Below, one piece after another: positions 50,051 through 63,432 of a DNA stretch of 64,000 nt. Below the pieces are notes generated by a model. The model did not search any database. It was not told where the DNA came from and saw nothing but the letters and a program-made list of their open reading frames with translations. The position numbers and the translations under genes are program-made. Source of the DNA: Amblyornis subalaris (lineage: Eukaryota > Chordata > Aves > Passeriformes > Ptilonorhynchidae); the NCBI GenBank assembly GCA_018881555.1, contig JACAXG010000013.1:6672191-6736190 (forward strand), written 5' to 3'. The first letter of the stretch is position 1; every line of letters begins with the position of its first letter.

Positions 50051-53000
50051 ATTTGCAAAGCCCATCTGACAGAAAACGACGCACAGCCGAACAATAAACT
50101 GGCAGGAGCGAGCCCCACGCCTGGTGGGGTGGAGGCATGCTGACTGCAGTGGTGGCTTTTCAAGACTGTTCCCCTTTGTGAGCAGAGCACTCTGCTCACA
50201 GCACCTGTCTAGACAGGTCTGGAGGGTGCAGAATTGCATTTTTGTGTTGGTCCTCTGCTTACCTGCAGGATTCTCCACAGCCTTTCAGAACTGCTGTGAT
50301 GTTTTTTCTTGCCTCATTCGCATGGCAAGCGTAAGAATAGCCCCGTGATGTGTGCTGTTATCACTTTGACAAGGGATTTTGTGGCTTCCATGGCATGAGA
50401 GAAGTCCAGGCGTGCAGCACCTTGGTAGCTGGAGGCATCTGAGATGTGTCTCCTGGTGCTTGCTGAGCCCTCCGATGTCTCCGTGCAGTGCAGGGCCAGG
50501 CTGGGGGTGGTGCTGGGTTTGATGATGTCACTGCAGGTGACAGGGTCAGAGCAAAGGCTCTCAGGCTGCTGGCTCAGAGAAGTGTCAAAGAAGGGTTGCT
50601 GATGCAGAGGGAGTGCTGCTGAGCAGTGCTCCATGGCTCTGTGTGCTCAGGCTCTCACCAGTGTCTGCAATGCTTCAAATGAGACATACAGGAGAAGGGG
50701 AATGCTCAGCACACCTTTACTTCTGTTGGGTATTTTTTTCACTTCTAATCCATTGTTTTATCCTCCCCAAAACTGCTGAGGCATTTGAAATCCTCCCTGT
50801 GCAATGCTGCCAGTCACTGCTGCTAATTCCCAACAACTCACTGGCACCTCTCAGTCAGCACATGCCACCTCCTTGAGGTGCTTTACAGCGAGAGGCTGCC
50901 TTTCCTCAGAGCTGAAGCACTTTATGCTTCATCCTAGCATGAAAGGGTTATAGTCCCTCCCTGGTGAAGCCCAGGACACAGGGCCAGTGGTTTGGTGACC
51001 TCTGAGTTGGCAGAGTGTCTCTGGAGTTAAGGCTGCAGCAGCTGCAGGTTTATCCATCAAGGAGTGTCAGCCCATCAGAAACCCCATGGCACAAGGGACA
51101 TTAAGCAAGAGTTGTGTGAGAACTTGGCCTTGCTTGGCACTGCTTTCTCCTACCTCCATCAAGGACTCTTGAGACTGTGAAACAAATTATTCAAAGCTTT
51201 CCTGGACACCTTAATTTGTGCCAAAGCTCCCAGAGGTGAGCGGTGCTGGAGCTGTGAGGCTGGTCAATGAAGATGCATGTGGTGTGCACTCCTGATAAAT
51301 TCATCTGCCTAAAAATCTGCTGCTGGGGTTGCCGTGGGTAGACAGTGAAGGGACAGCTCTCCAGAAGGAGTGTATTTGCATCTTGACTGGTAAAGCTGTC
51401 GATTGCAACCCTGGGTTGTTTTTCCAGCAGTGAGAGAAGTGAGATACCACAGGGGACTCCACCACGTGAGGAATCCAGGTTGTTGTTGGTACAATTGGCA
51501 TCATGGGACAGTTTTGTTTGTTCCCAGCAACTGTATTTTTAAATCCAGGCACTCTGCCTGTAGACAAAGCTGAAACAGTTTTTCTAAAATGAGTGTAAAA
51601 CCAAAGAAAACTGGAGCANCCCCCCCCTAGGGAATAGCAGTTCAACTGAAAATAGTTCCTCTGGTTGACTTGGACAAACAAAACTTAAAACCGGGCTGCA
51701 TTAATTTAATCAGGCAGTTCTGGAACTGCATGTTTTGTTGGTGTCTTGCAATGCAGAAGTGCAGTTAGGTGAGCTCTCTGCCCTGCAGAGCTGCATGTCT
51801 GTACTGTTTCTCCCAATAGCCTTTTTTTAAAAATTTTTTCATTCTTATTTCGCTTCCTTTTTAAATAAAAAATTGGTTTTTTTTAAACAGCTGCAGGAGT
51901 ACAGGTAGCTATGGACTGTGTCAAGGTCTCACAGGAGTAACAACTTCAATCGCCTTCACTTCTTTTCTGAGTGGCAATTTCTCAGAGCTTTTTGTGAAAT
52001 ATTCCCAGCTCTGGTTCTGATGCAGACTTTGTGATTGACATGAAGTTTTCATTGGGTTTGAGTAAATGTGACTGTTTGATATCAACCTGGAATTGCATTG
52101 GTAAACACAGAATTGAATTTGGCTGCAACTATTTGCATCTAGTATCAGATAGTGGAAAATAGTGTCCACAAACTGAAAGTGAAATATTAAAATTCTTGAA
52201 GCCCTTTAATTCCTTTTGTTCTTGTTTTCTTTCTCTGATATGAGGTTCCTCAGATGTAGAAAAACAACACCCGTGTGCAATACAAATGTATCCAAACAGT
52301 AAGGTTAGTTTATTTACATAAATGCTGTTTTCCCTGCCTTCCTGAGATGATTTTCAGTGCAAATCACTGTTGCTTGAATGCGCAGTGCTTATAATGCCTC
52401 AAAAGCTATTATAGCTTCTGCTCTGAGGGATGATCAACTTCTGTAGCAATGCCCAGAGAAAGGTTCTGCTTCCTAATTGTTGCTCAAGTCAGCTAATTTG
52501 CCTTTTTTCCCAGTGTCAGGTGAAATGAGGCATTCCTGCTTTGGGTTTTATTTATCTGGGTTACCTGGAGTGGGCAGAGTGAGGGTGGTGGGGGTGGTTG
52601 GTGTGAGGGACGAGACCTGCAGCTCTTCTCAGCTCAGGGGTCTCTCTGGCACCTCTGCTCCACCACTGGCGACACGGGGGTGTCCCCTAAAAGGAGAGGA
52701 AGGCTGGGGGCACTTCTGCCCTTGTTTGGGACACTGCTCAGATGTCAGCCTTGGTTTGGGCATGGAGGCACCTTCAGGCCTGAGTCCATCCTCCTGAGAA
52801 TAAGAAGGTCCCATCCTGGGACTGTTTGAATTTATTCCTCTTATTTTGCTTCCTCAGGGGTTCTGACTTCCCACACCCTTAGGAAGGTGTTTTCAGCACC
52901 CATCTACTCTTGGTGGAGTTCGCTGGGACACGTTCCTGGCACTGCAGGTAAATCTCTTCCCAGTCTACCATTTTTGATCAGGATTTAAGGAAGCCTTGAT

Positions 53001-55984
53001 TTATCTCAGCTACCACACAGCTCAGCATCTCCCTGTCACTGACCAAGACGGCCATTCTGGTGAGATATCCCATATAATCACATTATGAGGCAGCTTGTTC
53101 TCTAATTTGGTGAAAGAAAAATAATTCAACACGGGGATAAACTGAAAACCAACTAAGATATTCAGTGTATTTTTTTCNCTTGCAAAAACAGGAGAAGATA
53201 TGTGAGCTTTTAGATCGTTTCTGAGCCAATGATCTAATGGTGTCTCTGCAGTACAGGATTAAACACTGACTAAGGTGTTCTTCCCATACTCTAAGTACCA
53301 GATTCTTCTTTCTGTCCTTATCAGATGACAGGCTCCCAGGCTGGGAATCTCATGCCCAGAGGCAATGGGAAACTTGGGTTGATTTTCAGGAAGAATGAGA
53401 GAGCTTCTGTCAGTAATCACCTCCTGCTGTAGAAAAAATGCCAAAAAAAAGGGTTTGCCTGGGGTGTCAGTGATGCTTGTAATGGTTTTGCACATCTGGG
53501 CCTTAGAAAGAAAATATATAGAGCAAAAAAAGGGTCATCTCAGGAAAATTTCACAAATAAGACGTTGGCTGAAAACTGTGGCCTATGCCCAGCGTTACTG
53601 GGCACTTGTTGGGTTGTTGGGTGGCCCCAGAGCTACAGATAATGTCACACAGGTACAACACACCAAGAAATTCAGATGAGGCTTGGGGTGGGTGCTCCCT
53701 CTCTCACATACTCACACTCACATCCATGTTCACACAGCCTCCAGTACTCAAAGGAGGTCTGAACCACAGTAAAATATCAACAANAAAGAGCATAAAGTCT
53801 GACACACAAGAAATTTGGGCTTCCATAAAAAAACTTGAGGCATGCTGCTGTAATGAATATTGAACTGTATTCTGGATTCCTAATAGACACCTTAAAAAGG
53901 GGCATATTAAAAGGGCAGCCAGCTCCTACTACTTTTAGCAGATTTCATGGTCTTCTTTTAGGCTATTGCAATGAATAACAAATATAAAATATTCATTCTA
54001 TTTTCCTATTTGCTTTTTCTAACCTACTGAGTCCCTAGAGCACTGTGGAATCGAAGTGCATCTCTGATTGATAGCAGTGAGAAAGCAACTGTAAGTCAGT
54101 TTTAAATTGCTCTAAGTGCAAGATTTATAATTTAAAAAAATATATGTAAGGATCATTTTTTCTTGTTAGGGAAGGAATTTATGGTTTTAATATGTAAATG
54201 GCAAGTAGCAGCCATTTACATGGTCGGGGCAGGTACCAGACATCTCCTGGTACATTTATTCCTGTAGAAAATGTGTTCACATCGAGAGTCAAAAGGACTT
54301 ACGTAATAACAAATTGTTCTGATAATTCTGATTTCTGTTTTTCAGACCCTGCTGGCATACAGCTTCTGAAGGGGCAGGGAAAAAAAGGCCCCTTTCCCTC
54401 TCCAGTGCCTGTGACATGCATAATCAATAAATGCTATTGGCTGCACTTCTAGAGTCTCAGAAAGGGATTTGCTTTAGATCTAGTGGGGCAGTGGAACTTA
54501 ATTAGCAATTGATTATTAAGGGAGTTCACTGATGAATAACAGCAATTTTACGTGTATAACTTTATCTATATAGAAAATGTGATTCACAAGCACTGGTGTG
54601 GTTTTTTAAGGTCCTCGCTGGAACACAACACAGTTTTGAGGTCCCTCCTTGCTGAGCATCCTGGTCACTGTTTGCCTCTGGCTGATGGGTGACCTCCTGT
54701 GAGGGTGACAGGGACCTTGCAGGCATGAGTCCTGGCTGGAAGGGACCTGCAGGGCTCTGGAATAGTTTTCCAGCAGTGGATTCCCATGTGCCCTCACCAG
54801 CTGTGCCCTGTGCACAGGGGCTCTGGGGAAAGCAACCAAACTGGCACATAAAAACTGCCTTTCAGGTGTGCAAGAAGGTAAATCCTNAGCTTGGGACAGA
54901 TAAATAAGACTTCTCTGGCTGCAGCTGAGTTGCTTCACAAAATTTAGTCCCCTCCATCCTCCTCCCATGAAGGCTGAAAACACAGGTGAGCACCCCAGAA
55001 CCAGCACCCTGGTGTAATCCTTGTGAAGGTTACAGGGGCTCATGCCTTGCTTTAGCTTTTGTGCCCTTCATCCTCTGCTCCCCACGTCCTGTCTTTTCCT
55101 CCAGCCAAGGGCTGCTCTGTTCTGCCCCACTTTCCTCTCCCCACTTGTGTCATGGGTTTATTTGGTTTATGTATATGTGTTTTTTACTGGTTTGTCTCCA
55201 TNATTTTGTCTCATGGGGACTGCATTTAGTACCATCTTACTCCTTTCTTTTTATGCTTCCTACATCCAAATTGCTCAGTATATCACCAACTATCATCCTG
55301 TCACTCTCTCCCATACCTGTTTACTGCTGCTCCTGTTTGAGGCTGCAGCTCTGTGTAAACAAGGAGGGGCATAAATTACCCAGAGGGTTCCTGTTCACCT
55401 CCCATCACCCACTGGCCATGAGNCACATCACATTTTCCCTGGACATGAAATGGTCTTTTCCCACCATGGGCTGTGGGATAATAAAATAGTTGCTTACAAT
55501 AGCGTGGGCCTAAGGTGACAGAAAACCANGAGTGATTTACCTACTCTATCTACTTTTATTTATAACTTGTGGCTTCCCTTCTGAGGGGAAAAAAAGGGGT
55601 GTTTTCAGTTTCTGGATTTCGGAGCAGAGGGTCAAACCCGAGTTTTTGACTTGATGGTCCCANGACCTGAAATAATGTATCAAGTGGAGCAAAATGACAA
55701 ATTACCCTTTAAAATGTGTGCAGGTGTCACTGAGAGTAAATTGGGCACAGAAATTGATTTCATGGTATTTGACTCCTTGCTGAGGTCAGAGCAACTTATT
55801 CAGATTTTNAGTAATTTTGGGCACCTACATTCCTTCCCAGACTTGCAAAGTGTGTTTTGCATGCAACAGCTAGTTGTTAGGAANTAATGTGCCAGCAGCA
55901 TTGTTAAACAAGACAAAAAATGGTTATTTACCATCCAGGCTTACAATTTGCATCACTGTGCACATTTTCAAAGAAATCAAAGAT
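50051..55984. other. Intergenic stretch
   Basis: Unique DNA. A strong donor-like site (acacag|gtgagc) lies at about 54985, and a C8 run follows an N at 51619. The open frame 54986-55489 (167 codons, +) contains two Ns and hydrophobic stretches but no recognisable family. No gene supported. Confidence 0.5.
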
Positions 55985-56110
55985 TCAAGGTCAGGTTGGA
56001 CGGGGCTCTGAGCAACCTGTTCTAGTTGAAGAGGCCCCTGCTCATTGCAGGGGCTTTGGACTAGACAACCTTGAAAGGTCCCTTCCAGCCCAAACTATTC
56101 TATGATTCCA
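55985..56110 (+). mobile_element. CR1 LINE 3'-end fragment
   Basis: Forward-orientation CR1 end. It contains ggtcaggttggacggggctc, the phrase gagcaacctgttctagttga, then ggactagacaaccttgaaag and gtcccttccagcccaaac, and ends attctatgattcc. It is 5'-truncated to about 125 bases and dead. Confidence 0.92.
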
Positions 56111-57950
56111 TTTCTCATATGACCATTCTAAAATTGCACCAAAACCTCCTAAAGTAATGAGCAGCAAAACAGAGGTTATGTGTCAGCAAGCTCTCGGTAC
56201 AGGCTGATGGTGTTGTGTCTTCCTGAAGTAAGATCTCTGAAGTCATGGCTCAGGGCAGTGGGACCATCTCCTGCTCAGTAAAACCTCTTGAGTTGGTTTG
56301 AGTAGAGATCCTGGGCTGTTCCTTGCTTTACTGGACAGGGATTCTGTGTTTCCATGTGCTGTGTGAGCAGAGCCAAGCAGTTTTCCCAGTGATGATGGTG
56401 TTCTTGCCAGTTAGCTGTGCTTCCACATCCAAAATAGCTATGCATGGAGCATGGGAAAGAGCCTGGAGCTGTGTCCCAGCATGGATGTGTGAGGTGGGGA
56501 GCAGGTTGAGAAAATGGAGACAAGGAAAACAGCTGCCTTACCATGGGGGCTGCTAACCNCTGTGAGCCTTAGATAAGCAGCTTCTAATACCTTAATTTCC
56601 AAAGCTATATATTTTTCTCTTCTTTTCATCTCAAAACCATAAATATTTCAATTTATTCTGAGATCCTGGTAAACTGAAGTCATCATCAGTCACACACTTC
56701 CTCTGCTTGCCTACCCTCTAGGTGATGCTAAAGAAAAAGGACAGTAGCACTTTTCTGTCTGGTTACCTCCAAGCGCAGTGGATGTTTGTGCTGTGGTGTG
56801 ATGGCAATCACAGCAAAGCAGCAATTTAATTGCCAGGCTCTCTATGGAGTGCAGCATAACTCTCTTTGCAGAATTCGACACCGTGGCAAATGTATCTAGT
56901 GAAGAGATTTTCTTAAGTAGATAAAAGGGGTCACATATTTTTAAATGGGAACTTGTGTTTTCATTTGTTAAATAACGTTTCCTGTTTTCAGTCATTTAAG
57001 AGGATTTTCATCATGCAAACTGGATCCTGAAAGAAACTCAACACTCACATTACGAATTTATTTCTGCAACCAAAATAAAATCTTCGTTTCTGCTCAGTTT
57101 AACACAGCGGGTTCAAACAGCTATTTAACATGACAAGGATAAATCTGTATTTGCTATTCACAAAATAGGTCAAATGTTTTAAACGAGACCTGTTCTAATG
57201 TGACTTAATTACCAGATACTAAGTTTGAGGTATGAAATACCTAGACGTTTTTGGGAGAACAGATTAGGTGGAGAAAATTTTATGANAGTACTGCCTCACC
57301 CATGGTTCCCAGTGTGAGTAGTATAGCTGACTGCAGACACTGACACATTTGCCCTTCCTGCATGGCCTACAAAAGCTCTTTTATATTGCCAAACTAAAAT
57401 ATCTGGGGCAGAAACAGATGTGATGGAGTTTGGGGTCAAAAGCTGTGGCTTTCATCATACCTGGAGGACAGCCCATGGCACTGATGCAGCCAAGAAAGAC
57501 CTGTCAGTGCCAGGGACTTCAGCCCATTCCCTTGGCCACATCTAGGGATGCATTTAGGGATGTGCTTGGTTCAAAGGTCACAAAGCATCTCATTGACTCC
57601 ACATAGAGCTGAAATTCACTTGTACAATGAACTACGTGGTGCTGCTGGCTCAAACAAGAGCTCCTGCCTTGCTCTGACAGGCACGAAAANCCCAATCAGA
57701 TGAACCAGCTGTATGGTTCAGTTTGAGCTGAACACGTACGATAGTGGTGTTTAAAAAGTGACTTCAGCTGTGGAGTGCTCAGTTTTGGAAACAGAGCAAG
57801 TGTACCAGGAGGAGCCACTTGACCTTCGCCTGGAATGCAGTGAAGTACCACAGCTGCTGCCTGGATGTTTGTCTCTTGTTGTTTTAAAGAACTTCAGTAT
57901 AGACTTGAGTTTTGTGGATGCAGTGCCCCCCATCATTCACAGCACAGCCC
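56111..57950. other. Intergenic stretch
   Basis: No recognised gene or repeat. Confidence 0.5.
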
Positions 57951-58000
57951 CAGCATCCCATCCCACAGCATCCCATCCCACAGCTTCCCATCCCACAGCA
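57951..58000 (+). repeat. 15-bp minisatellite, about 3.3 copies
   Basis: The unit cagcatcccatccca occurs at 57951-57965 and 57966-57980 (identical) and at 57981-57995 (one change), with a partial unit after that. It makes short proline/serine/histidine repeats in open frames that are not genes. Confidence 0.95.
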
Positions 58001-61000
58001 ACCTGCAGGTACTTATAACTAATTACCCTGAGAATTGGGGACGGCTCTGATCTCTGCCCAGGAATGTGGGTAGAGAGCTCCAGGGATGCTTCAAAGGAGT
58101 TAGAAACATGAGGTGTGTTGGAGGAGNTGTCCTTAGAAGGAAAGCCCTTTTCTGCCTGCGGCAGCCTCATTCTGTGTGGAAAGGGAGACAGCAACCCTGT
58201 TCACTCTGTGACACAAGAGCAATTTGCAAGACAACTTACAGGAAAACCCAACCCAGCTCATGCAAACAGAAAATTGCATTTATTCTGGAGCAAAAGCCCA
58301 CAGCAGGGTGCCCAGAGCAGCTATGGATGGATTCCATCCCATCTCTCTGCATCCAGGTGTGCTTGAACCTGCTTCACNCTTACACCCTCCCCCTGTCCCT
58401 CCAGTAGCACCCAAGTGGTGCACTGGACTGGCACTGGAATGGCACAGACCGATTTGGCTCTTGGAGTGTGCGGGTTGGGCTCAGGACAAGGCTCTGTGGA
58501 GTCACAGGGACCTGCTGAGAAAAATTAGTGAGAATTTGGCAATTTATGTTCAGCTGCCTTCACGGTAGTGGACGTGCACAAACAGAACTGATGGAGTTTC
58601 CTCTGCCTGCGAAGGGAAGCATGAAACAAATTGTTTTGTGTCCAAAGTTTGTAGTACAGCCATGAGNGACTTCTAATTAGAGAGCTAATGTGCGCTTTCC
58701 CAGTGATTAGGTAAACATATTTTTTTGTTATTTATAATAGTTTCCATCACACACATTCAACTAATTACAAAAACTTCCCTTGTAGAAACCATTTACAATT
58801 TTAATTCCAATTATTTTTCGATAATTCAGAAATATTTTTCCTATTACTCATCAGAAAGCAGAAAGTTAATCCATTCATTACCATGCTGAAAGCCTTATTT
58901 GAAACCAACCATGGATTACAAAGTCAGACTGAAGGTGAAAAGCAGGAGTTTGCTGTGCAGAAAGCTGAGGAGGGTGGGAATAGCTGTAAACTCCCCAGTA
59001 GCACATGGCTGAGAAAAAGGAATCCTTTGCAGAGCTGAAGAAGAAATGCAGTGGTACTTTTACAGCCTGAACACTCCCATGCCCAACGAGCTCCTTTGTC
59101 CCTCTACGTGTCAGCCTGGGATGTGCAGGGCAGGAGCTGCTCCTGCCTCTTTCCCTGGCAAGGCAGAAACGCTTTTGATTTAGCTGGTTTTGCACCAATC
59201 TCAAGGAAGAGGTGGGAGAGAGCCCTAAGGATGCTGGAAGGCGGGGCTTGTTGTGTTTGCACCCCAGAAACCTCCCCCAAATCCCACATACACATAACCC
59301 ACACCACACTGTTGGAAATTGTAGGCATCGGTCATGTGGTAGCTTTGCCTTTAAAAAATACTTGTTTTACTCGAAACCTAAAAGGACCANAGGTTCAAGG
59401 TGCCTTTCATAAGAATTGTGGGATGACAGCAAATCTCCTGTGATTCCTTTTGACTCAAAAAAATACTGGTCAGGTTCCCCCCGTATCCCCCTCCTTAAGT
59501 TAGGGGCTTTCAGTGGAGCTGCACTGATTAACAGCCCAGGCCAAGGAGCAAATACATTTCTTTAACNGAAATGACCTTTTTTTAATGTACCCAATCTGGA
59601 AATTAAACATCCCATCTGATCTCCCATTTGTAATTTTATTATATGAAGCTGTAAGACATATACAGCTTTTTTTTCTCTGACAAGTGATTATGCTCTATGT
59701 TACACAGTCATATAAAATCCTACAAAATTTGTTTCTGCCTCCCAGTTTTGTATAACAAACTAAATTCAGAACCCTATAAAACTAGTTTATTGAATTCACT
59801 GTGAAAAGCTTTGATTTCCGTACATAAATATTTTCAGAGTTGTATTCTTACTATCTCTTATCTTCTCCAAATATTTACTTAAATACATTTTTTGAAAGAC
59901 AGTTTCAACCTTCAGAAATGAATTGCTCACTAAAATGGTTTTGACAAGCCATGAATGCAGCATTTAGGTCAGAAAACACAAAATGGTTTAGGTTTGAAAT
60001 ACATCTTGCAAGGCAGGTCTGTGTCTTTTGAAGGTGCACACTCAGAAGGTCCAGCCCAGCCCACGTTTCTCAGCTGACAAGGGGTGTTTGGGAACCATCT
60101 GTCCTGTGCCTGAGGATGGAGACACCTTGGGAAGGGCTTTGCAGGGAGCAAGGCAGAGGCAGGGAGGAAAAAGAGGGGCACGAATGACATCCCACCTGGA
60201 AACAGTGAGGGCAGATTTGACCTTCCAGTCCTTTAAAGACAATGGTCTCAGCNACTTCTGTGAGGGCACCAAACCCAGCCAGCAGCCTTCGTCTTTCCCA
60301 GATGGAGAAAATGGTTCAATGAACACCTATTGTCTCACCACTGCACACCCCACATGCCTCCCCCAGCTTTTTAAGGTACCTTAGTCTTCTGGATGGCTTT
60401 TTTTCTAAAAACACCTCTGGTTACTGGTACAGCAGTGCCCGGTTATCCGGGGCTTTGCTGAGAAGGAGCCTGGTTTGCTTTCAGCAATGAGCTGTCAGAC
60501 ACGGCTCCTTTGGACCTTCTTACCATAAATCCTNCCCTGCAACCTGGGCAGAATAAATTAGACCAGGGGAGCAAAACACTGAAGCTGTAGGGGTTCGATG
60601 ACAGAAACTGTGAAGGAAAATGGGTCTAGGGCCTGTGGCACAGAAAGCACAGATGAATTTCTGCTCAGTGTTTGGCCTCAGAACCCAAGGGTGAAGAGAT
60701 TTCCTCCGGGCTCGAGTAGCTGCTGAGCTGGCACTGCTGTGTACACTGTGCTGTGTCCAGCAGACTCCTCGCTCCTTTCCTGATGTGCCATGGCTCTGAA
60801 AATCAGCTTCTGACACAAAGCAGTCCCTTCTTATTCCCTCATCTACCTCTGGTGGTGGGACGAGACCGAAACTGGGAGGATGGTTAATTTTGTCACTGCT
60901 TGGAGCTGCAGAGTGGTAAATTTAAGCTGAATATTGTTGGGTTTTTCCTGGGGGATGCTGGAAACACGAGAAACCTTGGGCTAGAGAGCCAGAGCTCAGC

Positions 61001-63052
61001 CTGGCTCATCTCTGGCAGCTAATGAGCATGGAGAGAAGGCAAAATGATGGAGCAACACTGCCAAAGTGTTTTCCAGCACATCTCCTGCATTCAGCTATAC
61101 GAAGGAGCTGTATAAAACCATGGCTGTGTTAGAGTACTGGGATGGCTTACACAGGCATGAGTGGCAGCCGACCTGCACCTGCCAAGCTCTGGCCCTGGGA
61201 TAGAGACCACTTAGAGAGCAAATACCAGCAAATATGTTTGTCATTGCTTCAGTTTTTTGGAGGGGCACCATTGCAGGAGAGGCCAGGCTGCCTCAGGGAA
61301 TGAATAAAGGCAGGTAGCGAGTCCTAGAGCAAAGCACGCTGGATGGTTTCCTGGCGGAATGGTGGGAGGGTCTGTGCTTTTNGGCTCTCGTCTCTGCAGA
61401 TCCAATCCTGCTGCCTTGCCAGCCTGTAAAGCTCCAAAGGGAAAAGCCAGATAGCAGGAAAAAACTCACTGCTGCTAATAAGCAAAGGGACTAAGGAGGC
61501 TGGAGCTGAGGAAGTGCATTAAGAGTCCAGCTGAGCGCAGAGCCTCTTCGTGAGAGCACTTTGCCAGAAAGGATCCATTTGCTTCCCAGCCAACNCCAGT
61601 GATGGGCAGGCAGAGCTCTGTCATCCTTGTCATTAAAGATTGCTCTGAAGGCAGCAAACNCCGTGCCTGAGGCCTGCCAGAGCCAGCAAGGCTCGGTGAC
61701 CCTTCCAGCCACTGCAGGTGCTTTAGCAGCCTCCAGAGCGACCCAGCAATGCTGGCTGGGAGGGCAGCAGCACCAAGGGAGCACACAGAATTTCTGAGGG
61801 TTTCTAACACTGCCCTGGGAGGAGGGAAACTGCACCAAGAGCTGAACCAATGTGGACTTTATGAGTGGGCCAGCAAATGTTAAGTACAAGGCTTCAGAAG
61901 GAAAAGCTTCACAACTTTGTATTCTCTGCCCTAGAGTCACTGTCATCTTAAGATTCAATGCAAAGATGAAAACAAATCATGCTGTCAAAAAATCATGCAT
62001 TAGAAACAAATTATTCTCTCTAAATGCATCTTGGCAATATAATTGATAAACTGTGAGTATGCAAAATAATTGAAAAAGCAAGGTGGGGACATGCAGGATA
62101 AATGACTAAAATAAGGAAGCAATGAACACGTGTAAATAAAAGCCACAATCAATAAATATAAATTACACTGTGACAAACTGTAAATAATCAGAGCATTTCA
62201 GGCCTGGAATGTGATCCTTCTTCAGGGAAAACTTGTGTTAGCAAATCTGCAAAAGCCTTAAGAAGAAAACAAGAAGACATGAGGTTATCAGGGCTCTTTG
62301 AAATGGCAGACACGATGGATTAACCCCTGGATTCATTACTCAAAACCTTCACCAGCAGTGTGGAAGTAAGACATGTTACCAGCCCACTTCCTTCCTCCAC
62401 CCCAAAATACAAATAATCCTGACAGGAATGATGCCCTCAGCCTTTCTCACATAGATATAGACANGGGATGGCATTTTTCCTTCCTGATTTAACCATTTAG
62501 AAGGGGCTTTTGAAGGCTAACTATTGTCTCTTGATTCACTGCACTTTCCTCCTCCCCCTTCAATGTCTCAGGAGTCCTTGTGCTGTTCAGAAATACACAC
62601 TCACTGCAGGTGCACGTCTTGAGGCATTTTTTTGTCCACCACGGAGGATTTTTACCCATCTCTGTTTCCAGGTCCTAAATCCTTTCCAGATCCTGGGGAT
62701 TAAATTATCGTTGAGACCAGCCCATGCCAAGACCCTTCAGCATGAGTGGGAATGCAGCCTGAATTAGGGATGAGCTCAGCCACTGCTGCCAAGAGTATAA
62801 AACAGCCAGAGATCAGCACTGAGGATGGACTGAAGGGATTTGGAATGGATGAGGGCTGCTGGATTTACACCCTGGCCTCCTGGCTGACTCTTGACTTCTG
62901 AAAAATGAAGGTGAGGAATGACAGAGCTTCGTTTGCTGTTTCAGAACATGGTTCCTTTGTCTCAGGACAGCTTTAACTTATTGCCCAGAGCACAGCAGGA
63001 AGGTTCCTGCTCACCTGCCCACCATGGGTGCAGTAAATCCCTGAGTGTTTGG
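58001..63052. other. Intergenic stretch
   Basis: Unique DNA, AT-rich at 58,650-58,880 and 59,560-59,960, more GC-rich at 60-62 kb. No coding exon recognised. Confidence 0.5.
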
Positions 63053-63432
63053 TGAATCATAGAAGCACAGAATGGTTTGGGTGGGAAGGGACCTTAAAGA
63101 TCATCCAGTTCCACCCCCTGCCATGGGCAGGGACACCTTCCACNANNCCAGGTTGCTCCAAGTCCTGTCCAAACTGACCTTGAGCTCTTCTAGGGATGGG
63201 GCAGCCACAGCTTCTCTGGGCAACTGTGCCACGGCCTCACCACCGTCAAAGGGAACAATTCCTTCCCAGTATCCCATNTAACCCTGCCCTCTGTCAGTGG
63301 GAAGCCGTTCCCCCGTGTCCTGTCACTCNAGGGCCTTGTTCAAAGTCCTTCTCCAGCTNTCTTGGAGCCCCTTTAGGCACTGGAAGGGCTCTAAGGTCTC
63401 CCTGGAGCCTTCTCTTCTCCAGGCTGAACNGC
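63053..63432 (-). mobile_element. CR1 LINE, reverse orientation (about 380 bp)
   Basis: Reverse complement of a CR1 3' end. It starts at the tail (gaatcatagaagcacagaat), then ggtttgggtgggaagggacc, ttaaagatcatccagttcca and ccccctgccatgggcaggg, and runs on through the gttgctccaagtcctgtcc, ccctgccctctgtcagtggg and cttctccaggctgaac segments. Seven Ns fall inside it, each replacing a single base relative to the expected CR1 sequence. The frames are broken and it is dead. Confidence 0.92.

Noticed and set aside
54986..55489. Open frame of 167 codons with hydrophobic stretches
   Set aside because: It includes two Ns. The hydrophobic parts come from T/C-rich DNA, and no membrane-protein family is recognisable.
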